From Cyclostephanos tholiformis (Eukaryota; Bacillariophyta; Thalassiosirophyceae; Thalassiosirales; Thalassiosiraceae): 44,295 bases of DNA. Under the pieces are notes generated by a model that was not told the origin of the DNA, ran no database searches, and saw only the letters and a list, made by a program, of their open reading frames with translations. A program made the position numbers and the translations under genes. The stretch covers positions 1 through 44,295 of the forward strand of contig JALLPB010000165.1 of assembly GCA_036939975.1 (NCBI GenBank), written 5' to 3'. Below, piece by piece: positions 19,958-30,138 of the stretch (position 1 is its first letter; the number at the start of each line of letters is the position of its first letter).

Positions 19958-22495
19958 ATGGTGTCAACGAGACGCGGCGAGTACTCCACGCCTGAGAAAG
20001 CTCCCCCCGTCCCCATCCCCCCCCCCGACGAGGACGACAACGACAACAACAACTGGGGGGAGGGCGTCGCGGCGGGGGCGTCCTTGAATTTTGACGACAA
20101 CAGCAGCAGTGTCGACGATAAGAAGGAAAGCGTTGACGACGAGGACGTCGATTATCACAATAATTCCGACGACGACGAGGACGACGACGACGACGAGGAG
20201 AAGGAGGTAGCCCCAAGGAACAGCAAGCGCCGACATGGGACGATGGAGGAGGAGGGGGGGGGCGGGTCCTGGGACGACGAGGACAACAACGAGGGGGCTT
20301 TGGATGAGGAGTGTGTATGGTTGGATCAAAAAAGTAAGTCAAAAATGAGTGACATTGAGCTGCGTAATTATTACAACACCGTGTTGCAGAAGATGGGGGC
20401 AACCACTTGCTCCAATCCAAAGTGCAACTGCCTTGCAATCTTGCGTGACGGACGTGCCCGTTCTTCCGTTGCGAGGTACTTGGCTTGGATTTCCCGAAGA
20501 GAAAAGCATGAGCGGGATATGATTCTTTTTGAGTGGTACAGGTACTCGTCCTATATTCGGATGAGAGGACAAGGCAGGATGAATTATTATCGTCTCCCCT
20601 ACATTGACGACGGCACTGAGGCAGTCCCCGAGACAGTACGCAACCACCTCGTCTGCACACGGGGTATCCAATCAATCATGTCCTACGGACGTACCTCCTT
20701 CGGACGAATCGCCAAGGCTGCTTTTTATTCGGCTGTGTTGCCTCTTCATAAGAGTACTGGGAAGGCAAATTATAATTCCATTGACATCAACAATCGAAAG
20801 CTTGAGCCTTTGCTGAGGCATTTTGAGTATCTCAAACAGCTTGGAGAGGTTCGAGCAACCAGAGTTGTTTCTACTTTGGTCGATGGAATGGGCAGCCACG
20901 ATAATCGTGCTGCCAGCTTGGATGTTACATACCTCCCCATATCAATGGGATATCGCCAGTGTTACAGGCGGTACTTGGCATCGTTGGGCTATAGGGCAGA
21001 GACGATGGAAACGGGCGCATTCAAGATAAGCAGGGACGACGGAGACCGCATCGATAACGGTGAGTTCGTTAGTTATACAACGTACTTTCTCAAGTGGAAG
21101 CGGGATTACCCCAACTTGAAGGTGAGCAGGCCAGTGGAAGACATATGCAACATCTGTTACACGTTCGCGCATCGCCACAAGTTCTTCGCCGATCACACAA
21201 TGAGGCGCAGCAGTCACTATGATGATGACGACGACGAGGAGCATGAGAAAGACGAAGATGGAGGCCAGGACCCGGATGTCATGGATGAACTCGCCCGCCT
21301 AACAAGGAAAGTTGACCTCAACAAGCCCGATTGTGCATCAGACGAGGTGGCGGAGGAGAGGGAGCAGATGATGCTCGAGGCTGCAGAGCACATAAAAATG
21401 GCGAGGGCACAACGGAAGCTCTATCAGGACAAGGTAGAGGCTGCGCAACGTACAGTTGACAGGCCTCATTCTGAACGGACGTACACTTTTGTTGTTGACT
21501 ACGGCCAGAACATGAGCCTGCCTGTATTCAACTCAGAGCAGCCTGGGGCTACGTACTACTTCAGTCCCATGACAGTGAACAACCTTGGCATTGTCGACCA
21601 TGCTCACAAATACGATGATGGAAAGGTAGGTGAGCATATGCATTGTCACGTCTACACAGATGCCGTTGGGAAGAAGGGCGCAAACAATGTGGCGTCCCTC
21701 ATCATGAAGACGTTGAGGCACTTGAATATTCTTCGCGACGATTCAGTTGGCAGTGAGTTGAATATTGTTTTCGATAATTGCACTGGGCAAAATAAAAACA
21801 ACACCGTCTTAAGGCTAGCAGCATGGATAGCAAAGTTGGGGTATTTCTTGGAGGTAAATTTTATCTTCCTCATTGTTGGCCACACTAAGAATGCGGCCGA
21901 TCGACTTTTCAACTCATTGAAGGTACAGTATCGAAAGAAAAATCTCTTCACGTTTAACCAGTTGGTCGAGGCTTTGGGGACGTCGCGGACTATCACAATT
22001 CATCCAGCCGTGTCTGAGGACTTCCTCGACTACGGCGACCTTTTTGATTTCTTTTATAAAAAACTTGTTTGTCAAATTAAGCAGAATCACATCTTCAGTT
22101 CGACTGATGGTTCAGAGATGGTGCTCCGAGAGAGTGTTCTCCACCAGGAGATCACCTATCCGATTTTGAAGAAAGACTTCAAGTACCTTACTCATCGAGA
22201 AGTGATTGAGCATGGGAACGAGGAGTTGAGGATGCTGGAATGGCAGGGAATCAATCCTTACAAGGTGTACGAATTGTTTAAAAATTTCAGGCCGTTTGTT
22301 CCAGTTGAATTTCAGTCCGACCCGATGTACGCGGAGCCAAGTCCAGAGGTGTTGGCAAAGGTGAAGGCAGAAATGGTGGATAGAAAGGAGTTTCGGGCGA
22401 CCTTGAAGAGGAAGAAGTACGATCGGACGAAGGAGCAACTCGAAACTGTGGCGTTTGGCGATGACGAAGACGAGGCTGACGGGGCGGTGATGTAG
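19958..22495 (+). CDS. RNase H-fold-type (DDE-like) transposase of the TIR element
   Basis: This is an 845-aa intronless frame. Residues 20-120 are acidic and low-complexity with a basic patch SKRRHG. A zinc-ligand-like CSNPKCNCLAIL (C151, C156, C158) and a second one, DICNICYTFAHRHKF (C397, C400, H405, H407), precede a catalytic-type core. The core has TFVVDYGQNMSLP (D514), HCHVYTD with KGANNVASLIMKTL, IVFDNCTGQNKNNTVLRL (D606), and FLIVGHTKNAADRLFN (H642, D648). Strand-end acidic residues spaced like D..D..(H/D) fit an RNase H-like nuclease. The core resembles DUF7869-type proteins found in several eukaryotes, by recall. Position inside matched terminal repeats supports a transposase role. 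The start is set by the ATG after the promoter-like left arm. Which acidic residues are catalytic is inferred. Confidence 0.72.
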   Translation: MVSTRRGEYSTPEKAPPVPIPPPDEDDNDNNNWGEGVAAGASLNFDDNSSSVDDKKESVDDEDVDYHNNSDDDEDDDDDEEKEVAPRNSKRRHGTMEEEGGGGSWDDEDNNEGALDEECVWLDQKSKSKMSDIELRNYYNTVLQKMGATTCSNPKCNCLAILRDGRARSSVARYLAWISRREKHERDMILFEWYRYSSYIRMRGQGRMNYYRLPYIDDGTEAVPETVRNHLVCTRGIQSIMSYGRTSFGRIAKAAFYSAVLPLHKSTGKANYNSIDINNRKLEPLLRHFEYLKQLGEVRATRVVSTLVDGMGSHDNRAASLDVTYLPISMGYRQCYRRYLASLGYRAETMETGAFKISRDDGDRIDNGEFVSYTTYFLKWKRDYPNLKVSRPVEDICNICYTFAHRHKFFADHTMRRSSHYDDDDDEEHEKDEDGGQDPDVMDELARLTRKVDLNKPDCASDEVAEEREQMMLEAAEHIKMARAQRKLYQDKVEAAQRTVDRPHSERTYTFVVDYGQNMSLPVFNSEQPGATYYFSPMTVNNLGIVDHAHKYDDGKVGEHMHCHVYTDAVGKKGANNVASLIMKTLRHLNILRDDSVGSELNIVFDNCTGQNKNNTVLRLAAWIAKLGYFLEVNFIFLIVGHTKNAADRLFNSLKVQYRKKNLFTFNQLVEALGTSRTITIHPAVSEDFLDYGDLFDFFYKKLVCQIKQNHIFSSTDGSEMVLRESVLHQEITYPILKKDFKYLTHREVIEHGNEELRMLEWQGINPYKVYELFKNFRPFVPVEFQSDPMYAEPSPEVLAKVKAEMVDRKEFRATLKRKKYDRTKEQLETVAFGDDEDEADGAVM

Positions 22496-23051
22496 GCGGG
22501 TGGGTTTTTTTAGCAGCCGAGGCTTTTTCCCACATATATATTAATTATTAGTGTGATCTTTACCACATTATCATACTTCTAATGCTTCTGTAAGAGCACC
22601 GACTAGTGGACCCTCGGTCAACAACGCATCCTTGAAAAGGTGTTCGTTTTATGCTTATCAGCTCATTTTGTGCTTATCAGCGTCATAGAATCTACGATTC
22701 ATGCGAGTCAGTGACCGATGTGTTCGTTCACTGCTAATCAATTCGTTTTATGCTTATCAGCGTTAAAGATACTACGATTCATGCCGATCGACGACCATAA
22801 TGATCCGATTAATGCTTAACAGAGTGTGCGGAAAACTTAAAATTGATTTATCTCGAAACGACCCTTTTTTTTAGAGCGGTCTGTCCGGTTGGAGTTTTTT
22901 CTCCCGCCAAAATCTATATGTCACGGTTTAGATAAATCAGTCTTAAATAATGATCCGATTAATGCTTAACAGAGTGTGCGGAAAACTTAAAATCGATTTA
23001 TCTCAAAACGACCCTTTTTTTTAGAGCGGTCTGTCCGGTTGGAGTTTTTGC
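22052..23051. other. Transposon 3' arm with subterminal motifs
   Basis: After the transposase stop at 22495, the arm carries repeats of (a/g)tgcttatcagc and a duplicated (t)actacgattcatgc block at about 22690 and 22770. Clustered subterminal motifs of this sort commonly bind transposase. No gene is present downstream of 22495 in the element. Confidence 0.4.
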
Positions 23052-23096
23052 TCCCGCCAAAATCTATATGTCACGGTTTAGATAAATCAGTCTTAT
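22797..23096. repeat. Tandem duplication of the transposon right end (2 x 150 bp)
   Basis: Copies at 22797-22946 and 22947-23096 differ at only a few positions (for example ttgattta/tcgattta, ctcgaaa/ctcaaaa, ttttttctccc/tttttgctccc). Each ends in a complete terminal inverted repeat cagtctta. Confidence 0.85.
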
Positions 23097-23279
23097 TTTT
23101 TTTTTGGCTCATGTCGATTCTCTAGGAGAGATCGAGGGAGAACCCATCCCACCACAACCTAAACTCTCATAATCCAGCGCTGCGCTGAATGGAGAAGGGA
23201 CTGAGGAGGTAAAGGATATCAAAATAAAAGTACGTGAACGCGGATAGGTTCAGGTGGAATTCTGACGGAAGTCTTCACC

Positions 23280-25595
23280 ATGACGAAACCCGCTGTCATT
23301 GGCATCGCCACGGCTGCAGTCCTCCTACAGATGTCAATCATGCACACAGTCGTTGATGGGTTCTCCCCCCTCCCCGTGTCAAGAATACTCGAGAGCACCG
23401 GCGCGATACTCCGGCAACTACCTCGACATTGCCCGGTAGCGGAGACGACTTATTATTCGTCGTCGTCATCCTCGTCCTCGTCGTCCTCGTCGTCATGCCT
23501 GCGAAGCGCGAATGGAAATGGCGGCGACGGAAGCGCCGACGAGGAGTCCCGACGTCTCAGGGAGAAGGCCAATAAGTACAGGAACGAGGCCGAGAAGTTG
23601 AGGCTCGCGCTTGGCCTTAAAAAAATTGAAAGACTCGAGAGCGACATACGAGAATTCGTGACTAAGTCGTCGTCGTCGTCCTCCTCCTCCTCGGGCGATG
23701 GTAGGTTGCAGGAGCTCAAAGACAGGGTCGAGGATTTGGTCCGGAGTAGCCTCGGTAACGAGGAGGCCGACGCCATGTTGCTCGGCCTGTCATCCTTCTC
23801 GTCGAAGGCGACGGCGGCGGCGGCGGGTGAAGATTCGACGTCATCCCCCGGTGGCGACGTGAGGGGAGGGTGGTCGTTCGACCCACCGACCGATGAGGAG
23901 GCGGATAGGGCCATCGAGCTCATCGGATCCCTGCCCAAATCGCTCAGGAACGCCCTCGCGATGGCGGCGGGATACGGGGGGGGGTACGATTCCATAACCG
24001 ACGGGAGGGAATTCGTTCGGAACTTGCATCGGCAGATGGAGGATGGCGCGTCAGCGGAACGGCTTCGCGGCCTGTACAGGATGCAGCGCATCGCCGCGGG
24101 GGACGTTAGCGCGTACGAAAGGGATGGGCGGGGGGATGGGCAAGGGGGGGGTAGACAAGACGTCGACGTGGACGTGGACGGGGGGGAGGAATACGAAATC
24201 GCCGGCATGTCGAGGCTACTCGCGACGAAGATCGAGGAACGGCTGGAGAATAGGACGCGCGCGATGGAGCTCTTCCCCCGTTCCCTCCAGGACGCCGACG
24301 AGGATATTTTACCCACATGGGAGGACGCGAACGTGGTATTCCAACTCCTGGATAAGAGCTTCATGGCCACCGAAAGACCCGTGAAGGTGGGGGGGGGATA
24401 CATAATCCGGGGCTCGAACAAGCGCAAATCCGCCGGGGAATTGCTGGACGTGTTGGATGGGATGATTCTCAAGTCCAATCCCGCGTGGATGGAGAGGTAT
24501 CAAATCAGCTACGTGGAGATATATTCCGATGACAAGGAGGAGCTATTCGAGGACGCGATACTCATCACCCCTAACAAGTTCGTGCCCATCGCGCCCGGAT
24601 TCCTCTCCGCCGCGTCCACCGCCATAGCGATCTTCTCGTCGTTCGTATTCTGCATCGATGCATTCGGGGAGAACGCCGTCGTGATGGAAAGGTTGAAGGA
24701 GGCGACCGATGTAGCCTCCGCGGGTGGGACGTACGATTTGGCATGGTTCAACGAGCTGCTCGTGCCGATGCTGGTGACGTTGGGAGCGGCGCAGGGAGTT
24801 CACGAATTGTCGCACTTGTTGGTTGCCTGGTCGAAACAGGTGAGCGATTAGAGAGAAATGCGCGTGATTATAAATCAGTGTTTTTTGAGCTGCAGATGCC
24901 TCATTTCCTCTTGGAAATCGCTCCCGTTCTAGGTGATATTGACGGCGCCTACGGTCCTGCCATCGCTTGGTCTACCGTATTTGAGCTTTCAGAATCGAAT
25001 TAAAACATCTCCAAAAGGATATGGCGATCTCTTCGATATAGCATTCGTTGGTCCCATCACAGGCCTCACTGTATCATTCGTTTCTCTTCTAGTTGGCCTT
25101 CAACTGACCACGACCGTTGATCAGTCGACGGCACAACTCCTGCCCAGCCTACCGGTGGGATATCTCACTCAAAGCGCTCTCGCTGGAACAATTGTCGACT
25201 TAGTTTTGGGTGGAGGTGATGGCATCCTCCTCAATCAGGATGCAGCGACCCAGGTGCCCCTCCACCCCGTTGCGATTGGTGGATTCCTCGGTCTCATCAT
25301 ACACGCACTCGATTTGGTTCCAATAGGTAGCACTGACGGCGGGCGGATGTCACAGGCCGTTTTGGGACGTGTCTGGCACCTCACATTCTCAAGCTTAGTA
25401 TTTCTGGCTTTGTTCATCTCGTCATTTACCTCAGATAGTAGCATCCTGCTTGGGTTTTTGTTCATCTACAGTTTTACACAGAGGGATATGGAGATTCCAT
25501 GTAAAAATGAGGTGGATAAGGTGGAATTGCCACGTGCCGCTGCCGCAGTGGTAGCTTGGTTTCTCGCCGCTCTTATTCTCGTGCCGCTGAGATAA
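23280..25595 (+). CDS. EGY-like plastid site-2 (M50) metalloprotease, two exons
   Basis: Exon 1 is 23280-24839 and exon 2 is 24933-25595. The donor AAACAG|GTGAGC and acceptor GTTCTAG|GTGATA keep phase 0 and give a 740-aa protein. The leader MTKPAVIGIATAAVLLQMS...VDGFSPLP looks like a signal peptide with a Phe at the cleavage site, fitting a complex plastid. A coiled, Ser-rich N-terminal region follows. Zinc-binding HELSH sits at about 508-512 (VHELSHLLVAWSKQ) at the end of exon 1. Exon 2 supplies PSLGLPYLSF, DIAFVGPITGL, and the third-ligand motif LDLVPIGSTDGGR (D about 655), with several membrane helices. EGY proteases cleave membrane proteins within the thylakoid or envelope membranes and act in chloroplast development. 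The first exon is far richer in GC than the second. Confidence 0.85.
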
Positions 25596-26032
25596 AAATG
25601 CTTAGGTGACTGGAAAAGTTTCAGTGATAGCCATTAGGTATCTATCGAGCCAAATATTTGAAGCTCCCAAGCGAGAATAGAACAGTTAGCTCTTCCGCAT
25701 AGCTAATCACCAGAGAGACTGGCAAAATTCAGGGAAAGAAAGCTATTGGCATACTCTGAACATTCATATCAAAGATGATAAAATTAAGTACTTCGATATG
25801 GTGTTGCTTTGAAGTATTGAAAGCTTCATGCATATGCCTCCCACAATGGGTATGTTCATTTTTTTGACCCCCTATTATTTGTTGTGAATCCTCACCTCGA
25901 AAGGAAGAGAAGTATGAGTGTATTGTATTTGCTTTGCATTACATTATTATTATTATTTGTTATCTATTTGCATGCATTAAAAACAATCACTTGGTGATAG
26001 CAATTTTGTGCATTATTACGAAAAAAGGTTAG
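25596..26032. other. Intergenic region, 3' flank of the EGY-like gene
   Basis: AT-rich, with no coding frame of note. It ends at the tRNA gene; a T-run just downstream of the tRNA on the minus strand (aaaaaa at 26021-26026 on the plus strand) fits a Pol III terminator. Confidence 0.5.
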
Positions 26033-26104
26033 CTCCGCGACGGGGAATCGAACCCCGGTCTCCCGCGTGACAGGCGGGGATACTAGCCACTATACTATCG
26101 CGGA
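26033..26104 (-). tRNA. tRNA-Asp (anticodon GUC)
   Basis: The minus strand folds as a 72-nt tRNA. The acceptor stem TCCGCGA pairs with TCGCGGA and the discriminator is G. The A box is TAGTATAGTGG, the anticodon loop is CCTGTCAC with anticodon GTC, and the T arm is CCGGGGTTCGATTCCCCG. There is no intron and CCA is not encoded, as expected for a nuclear gene. An A-run on the plus strand just beyond the 3' end serves as the Pol III T-tract. Confidence 0.95.
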
Positions 26105-26434
26105 ACGCGTAAAAAATCACTTTTGTTTTATTATACTACTTCATCTTTCTCACATTTAAATATTATTTATGTGCGTGGGAATAATTAGTGCCGGCAGGGC
26201 AACCTCAAAGTGCCGAAGCAAACCCTGTCACTGTTTTTTTTATATGAAGAGAACTTTAAGAAAACTGGTAAAAAATCTTTTTTTGTCTCGATATTTAACT
26301 GGGGGGATGACACAGCATGGATGGCCGAATATTGTATTAAAAAATAACAACGTGCTCCTCACCAATAATATCATATTGGGGAACTAATCGACATCCCTAC
26401 AAGGTTTCATCATCTGGTCACCGCTCCAAACATC
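26105..26434. promoter_or_regulatory. Upstream region of the formamidase-fusion gene
   Basis: This AT-rich 330 bp lies between the tRNA and the formamidase ATG and must hold that promoter. A 72-codon frame at 26169-26387 is judged non-coding. No clear binding site was recognised. Confidence 0.35.
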
Positions 26435-29400
26435 ATGAAGCTCTTTGTGGCATCAACTCGCCTCATCGCATTGTTTACAACAAGCTTCCACCTTGTGAAT
26501 CAGATACGCGGTCAAGAGGCGACCACGACGGTCGATGCGACCTTGAAACTTTCCGCCACCAACGTGCACTGGGGATATTTCTCTAAGACGCTAGAACCCG
26601 TCCTAACGGTCCCCTCTGGATCCATCGTGACCGTCGAGATGGCAACCCATCACGCGTGCGATGACTGGGACAAGATGATCAAGGGCGATGCGGGCATGGA
26701 GTCCATTTTCAGATGGACGGCTGATGGAAAAGGCGAGGAATATCGTGGAGCCACCGGGGGGGGTGATGGAGTGCATATCCTCACGGGACCAATCTTCGTC
26801 GAAAATGCGGAACCTGGGGATGTCTTGAAAGTTGAGATTTTAGATTTGGTACCCCGTGTTAACTCTGAGGGCAAGGCCTATGGCTCCAACGCCGCGGCTT
26901 GGTGGGGCTTTCAAGCTCGTGTAAACAAGGTGAATGGCGACCCTTTCTTCTCCGGGTCTTTTTCATCGACTCCGGACAAGAACGATGAGGTTATAACCAT
27001 TTATAAAATTTTCGATGAAAATGGACAAGGCTTTGCCGTTCCGGCTTATCAGTTCGAGTGGCCCGTCATCACTGATCCCCAAGGAACTCTGCGTGACTTC
27101 ATTGCCTATCCGGGAACATGTGTTCCTCATGACGAGCATGGCTCCACTGTTCCTTCCAGTGACGTGACCGACATGGGCTGGACCAAAAATGGCACTGTCA
27201 CGTATTACGATGATGTCTTCCGTGCTCGCATTCCAATCAACTATCACGTTGGCACGATGGGTCTTGCACCTGAATCACACGATTTCGTCGACAGCATTCC
27301 ACCCATGCCATCTGGTGGAAACCTAGATAACCAGCGCATTGGGATCGGCACGACAATGTACTACCCTGTGGAAGTTGCTGGTGGTTTGATATCTATGGTA
27401 AGTTTCTTCTTTTCATCTCTAAAGTACGCGCTTTCCACCTAACGCATTCACCAAACTTTACCTAAATTAACAGGGCGATGCACACGCTGCACAAGGCGAC
27501 TCCGAACTTGATGGAACCGCTATCGAAACCTCCGTCACTGGCGAATTCAAACTCACAGTGATCAAGCAAGCTGACTTCACAGAAGCACAGAAAATTCTTG
27601 ACTTTCCTCTTGGCGAAACAGAGGAAGAATTCATCGTTCATGGGTAAGTCTTTGCTTTCATACTTCGCAACAACGTTAGTGTCGAGTACATGCATGTCTG
27701 ATATTCGCCTCGCGGGCTTTCACTCATTCTTCATCGCCTAATAACAGGTTTACCGAGACAGACTATTTGGAGACTTATGCCAATAACCCCGGCGACATCT
27801 ACGGCGCCTCGAGCATCGATAAGGCCATGAAGAACGCGTACACCCAAACGCGAAAGTTTATCATGGCGGAGTACGGCCTCACTGAGGCTGAGGCGACTAC
27901 CATCATCACCACCGGCGTAGACTTTTCTATGACTCAACTCGTAGACGGCAATTGGGGCGTTCACTCTGTGATTCCCAAGTCCATCTTCGTTGAGGTTACA
28001 GACGACGAAATAATTCTAGCCGAGTCAAGATCTGGTCGCCGCACTAGCGGAATAACCGGTGATGCTTACCTGGCACTAAGTCCAGAAACAGTGCACTGGG
28101 GATATTTCTCAAAGACTCTAGAACCCATCTTAACGGTTCAATCAGGCGCTGAAGTTGTCGTTGAGATGGCAACCCATCACGCGTGCGATGACTGGGACAA
28201 GATGATCAAGGGCGATGCGGGCATGGAGTCCATTTTCAGATGGACGGCTGATGGAAAAGGCGAGGAATATCGTGGAGCCACCGGGGGGGGTGATGGAGTG
28301 CATATCCTCACGGGACCAATCTTCGTCGAAAATGCGGAACCTGGGGATGTCTTGAAAGTTGAGATTTTAGATTTGGTACCCCGTGTTAACTCTGAGGGCA
28401 AGGCCTATGGCTCCAACGCCGCGGCTTGGTGGGGCTTTCAAGCTCGTGTAAACAAGGTGAATGGCGACCCTTTCTTCTCCGGGTCTTTTTCATCGACTCC
28501 GGACAAGAACGATGAGGTTATAACCATTTATAAAATTTTCGATGAAAATGGACAAGGCTTTGCCGTTCCGGCTTATCAGTTCGAGTGGCCCGTCATCACT
28601 GATCCCCAAGGAACTCTGCGTGACTTCATTGCCTATCCGGGAACATGTGTTCCTCATGACGAGCATGGCTCCACTGTTCCTTCCAGTGACGTGACCGACA
28701 TGGGCTGGACCAAAAATGGCACTGTCACGTATTACGATGATGTCTTCCGTGCTCGCATTCCAATCAACTATCACGTTGGCACGATGGGTCTTGCACCTGA
28801 ATCACACGATTTCGTCGACAGCATTCCACCCATGCCATCTGGTGGAAACCTAGATAACCAGCGCATTGGGATCGGCACGACAATGTACTACCCTGTGGAA
28901 GTTGCTGGTGGTTTGATATCTATGGTAAGTTTCTTCTTTTCATCTCTAAAGTACGCGCTTTCCACCTAACGCATTCACCAAACTTTACCTAAATTAACAG
29001 GGCGATGCACACGCTGCACAAGGCGACTCCGAACTTGATGGAACCGCTATCGAAACCTCCGTCACCGGCAAATTCAGATTGACTTTGATAAAGAAGGACG
29101 AATTCACAGGTGCTATGGCAACTCTTGACTTTCCTCTTGGCGAAACAGAAGATGCCTGGATTGTACACGGGTGAGTTGTAAATTTTCGTAGTCATCATAA
29201 GGAGACACTCCTCTTGGTGTAAGATTCTGTCCTTCCTTTCGCCAGAAAACAAAGATAACCCGATCATTCTTCCAACTCCTTAGGTTCACTGAAACTGACT
29301 ACCTTGCTACATTCAGGGACAACCCCGGCGACATCTACGGCGCCTCGAACATCGATAAGGCCATGAAGAACGCGTACACCCAAACGCGAAAGTTTGTCAT

Positions 29401-29695
29401 GGCAGAGTATGGTCTCACTGAGGCCGAGGCAACGACTGTTATCACCACCGGCGTAGACTTTTCCATTACTCAACTTGTGGACGGTAATTGGGGCGTTCAC
29501 TCTGTGATTCCCAAAACAATCTTCTACGAAAAGCTGTTCCTTGACACTACTCCTGCAGAGGAGAATCTAAACACGCCCGTCTCTGTCCCTACGGAGCCTG
29601 CCTTACCATCTGCTGATGTAGTAAGCTCTGCGTTTTTTGCAACTGAATCTCTCGCTGCTCTATTTGTAGCGTTGATCTTTTTTGTTGTCATTTAA
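26435..29695 (+). CDS. Secreted two-domain acetamidase/formamidase fusion, five exons
   Basis: Exons are 26435-27397, 27474-27643, 27748-28924, 29001-29170 and 29284-29695. All junctions are GT..AG and phases match, giving 963 aa. Each half is an FmdA/AmdA-type amidase, a family that splits formamide or short amides to ammonia and acid. Matching motifs are VHWGYFSKTLEP, EMATHHACDDWDKM, GGGDGVHILTGPIFV, VEILDL, AAWWGFQARVN, and GDAHAAQGD split from ISM by an intron. The start MKLFVASTRLIALFTTSF is a signal peptide. The end (VSSAFFATESLAALFVALIFFVVI, preceded by a Ser/Thr/Pro stretch) suggests a GPI signal or membrane anchor, so the enzyme probably faces outside and may scavenge amide nitrogen. 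The second domain starts near LSPETVHWG at about 28079. A 903-bp identical tract spans both halves. Confidence 0.85.
26636..27538 (+). repeat. Identical tract, copy 1 (of formamidase domain 1)
   Basis: Read base for base, this matches 28163-29065 without any difference, including the 76-nt intron 27398-27473. Outside it the two halves differ at many positions. Confidence 0.85.
28163..29065 (+). repeat. Identical tract, copy 2 (of formamidase domain 2)
   Basis: Constant offset of 1527 bp from copy 1. The sequence diverges immediately at both borders. Confidence 0.85.
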
Positions 29696-30138
29696 AGCAT
29701 CAACATTCCTTCTCTTTCATCAAAGTACGGTGGGCAGATAGTTGCCTTCCAAATTAGAGTGTCATCGACTAACAGCGCATATTGAGCAGTCTTGAAAATG
29801 TGGCCCAATGAATATAATAATTAATATAATAAATCGTTATGAAGATTTAGTTCCTCTCGATGTTTAGCAGGTACCCCCCAAAGCACCAAGTTTCGATTCA
29901 TTAGACGGCACATGTGGTGAACCATTCGACTCTTCATTCTTCTTCAGGAGGCTAAATGCCATCCGGACCTTGTGCCTCCTTTTCTCCTTGAGATTGGATC
30001 CGGTCTCTCCTCGGCCTACGTAATTACAGATATAATCTTCCTGAGGATCGCAATGTCCACTAACAATGATGATATTTCCCCGATTCTCTGTTTTCAGCAC
30101 TGCCCCACCATTCGATGTATATTTTCCCGAAAGAGATA
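29696..30138. other. Convergent 3' region between formamidase fusion and cyclin
   Basis: The 3' ends of the two genes face each other here. A 96-codon minus frame (29864-30154) overlaps the cyclin end in another frame and has no recognisable features, so it is treated as non-coding. Confidence 0.5.

Larger units (their letters stand above)
19644..23098 (+). mobile_element. DNA transposon with 47-bp terminal inverted repeats and intact transposase-like gene
   Basis: The left end 19644-19690 (aaataagactgatttatcta...ttggcggga) is the inverted complement of 23052-23098 with 44 of 47 positions matching by eye. Between them lies one uninterrupted 845-codon transposase-like gene. A second copy of the right terminus sits just inside, at 22902-22945, because the last 150 bp are tandemly duplicated. 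Subterminal 'tgcttatcagc' motifs occur at about 22650-22820. No clear target-site duplication is visible; the right end abuts a T-run, which would hide a short one. The near-perfect ends and open frame suggest recent activity. The superfamily is not assigned. Confidence 0.8.

Noticed and set aside
19956..20675. 239-codon minus-strand ORF
   Set aside because: Mirror frame of the transposase low-complexity N-terminus; Arg/Pro-rich shadow.
23453..24478. 341-codon minus-strand ORF
   Set aside because: Shadow of the GC-rich first exon of the EGY-like gene; Ser-rich mirror with no domain.
24840..24932. Alternative acceptor GAGCTGCAG at about 24896 (exon starting MPHFLLEI)
   Set aside because: That frame stops soon; the GTTCTAG acceptor keeps the EGY membrane domain in frame.
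26169..26387. 72-codon ORF beside the tRNA
   Set aside because: AT-rich, with no features; lies in the likely promoter of the formamidase gene.
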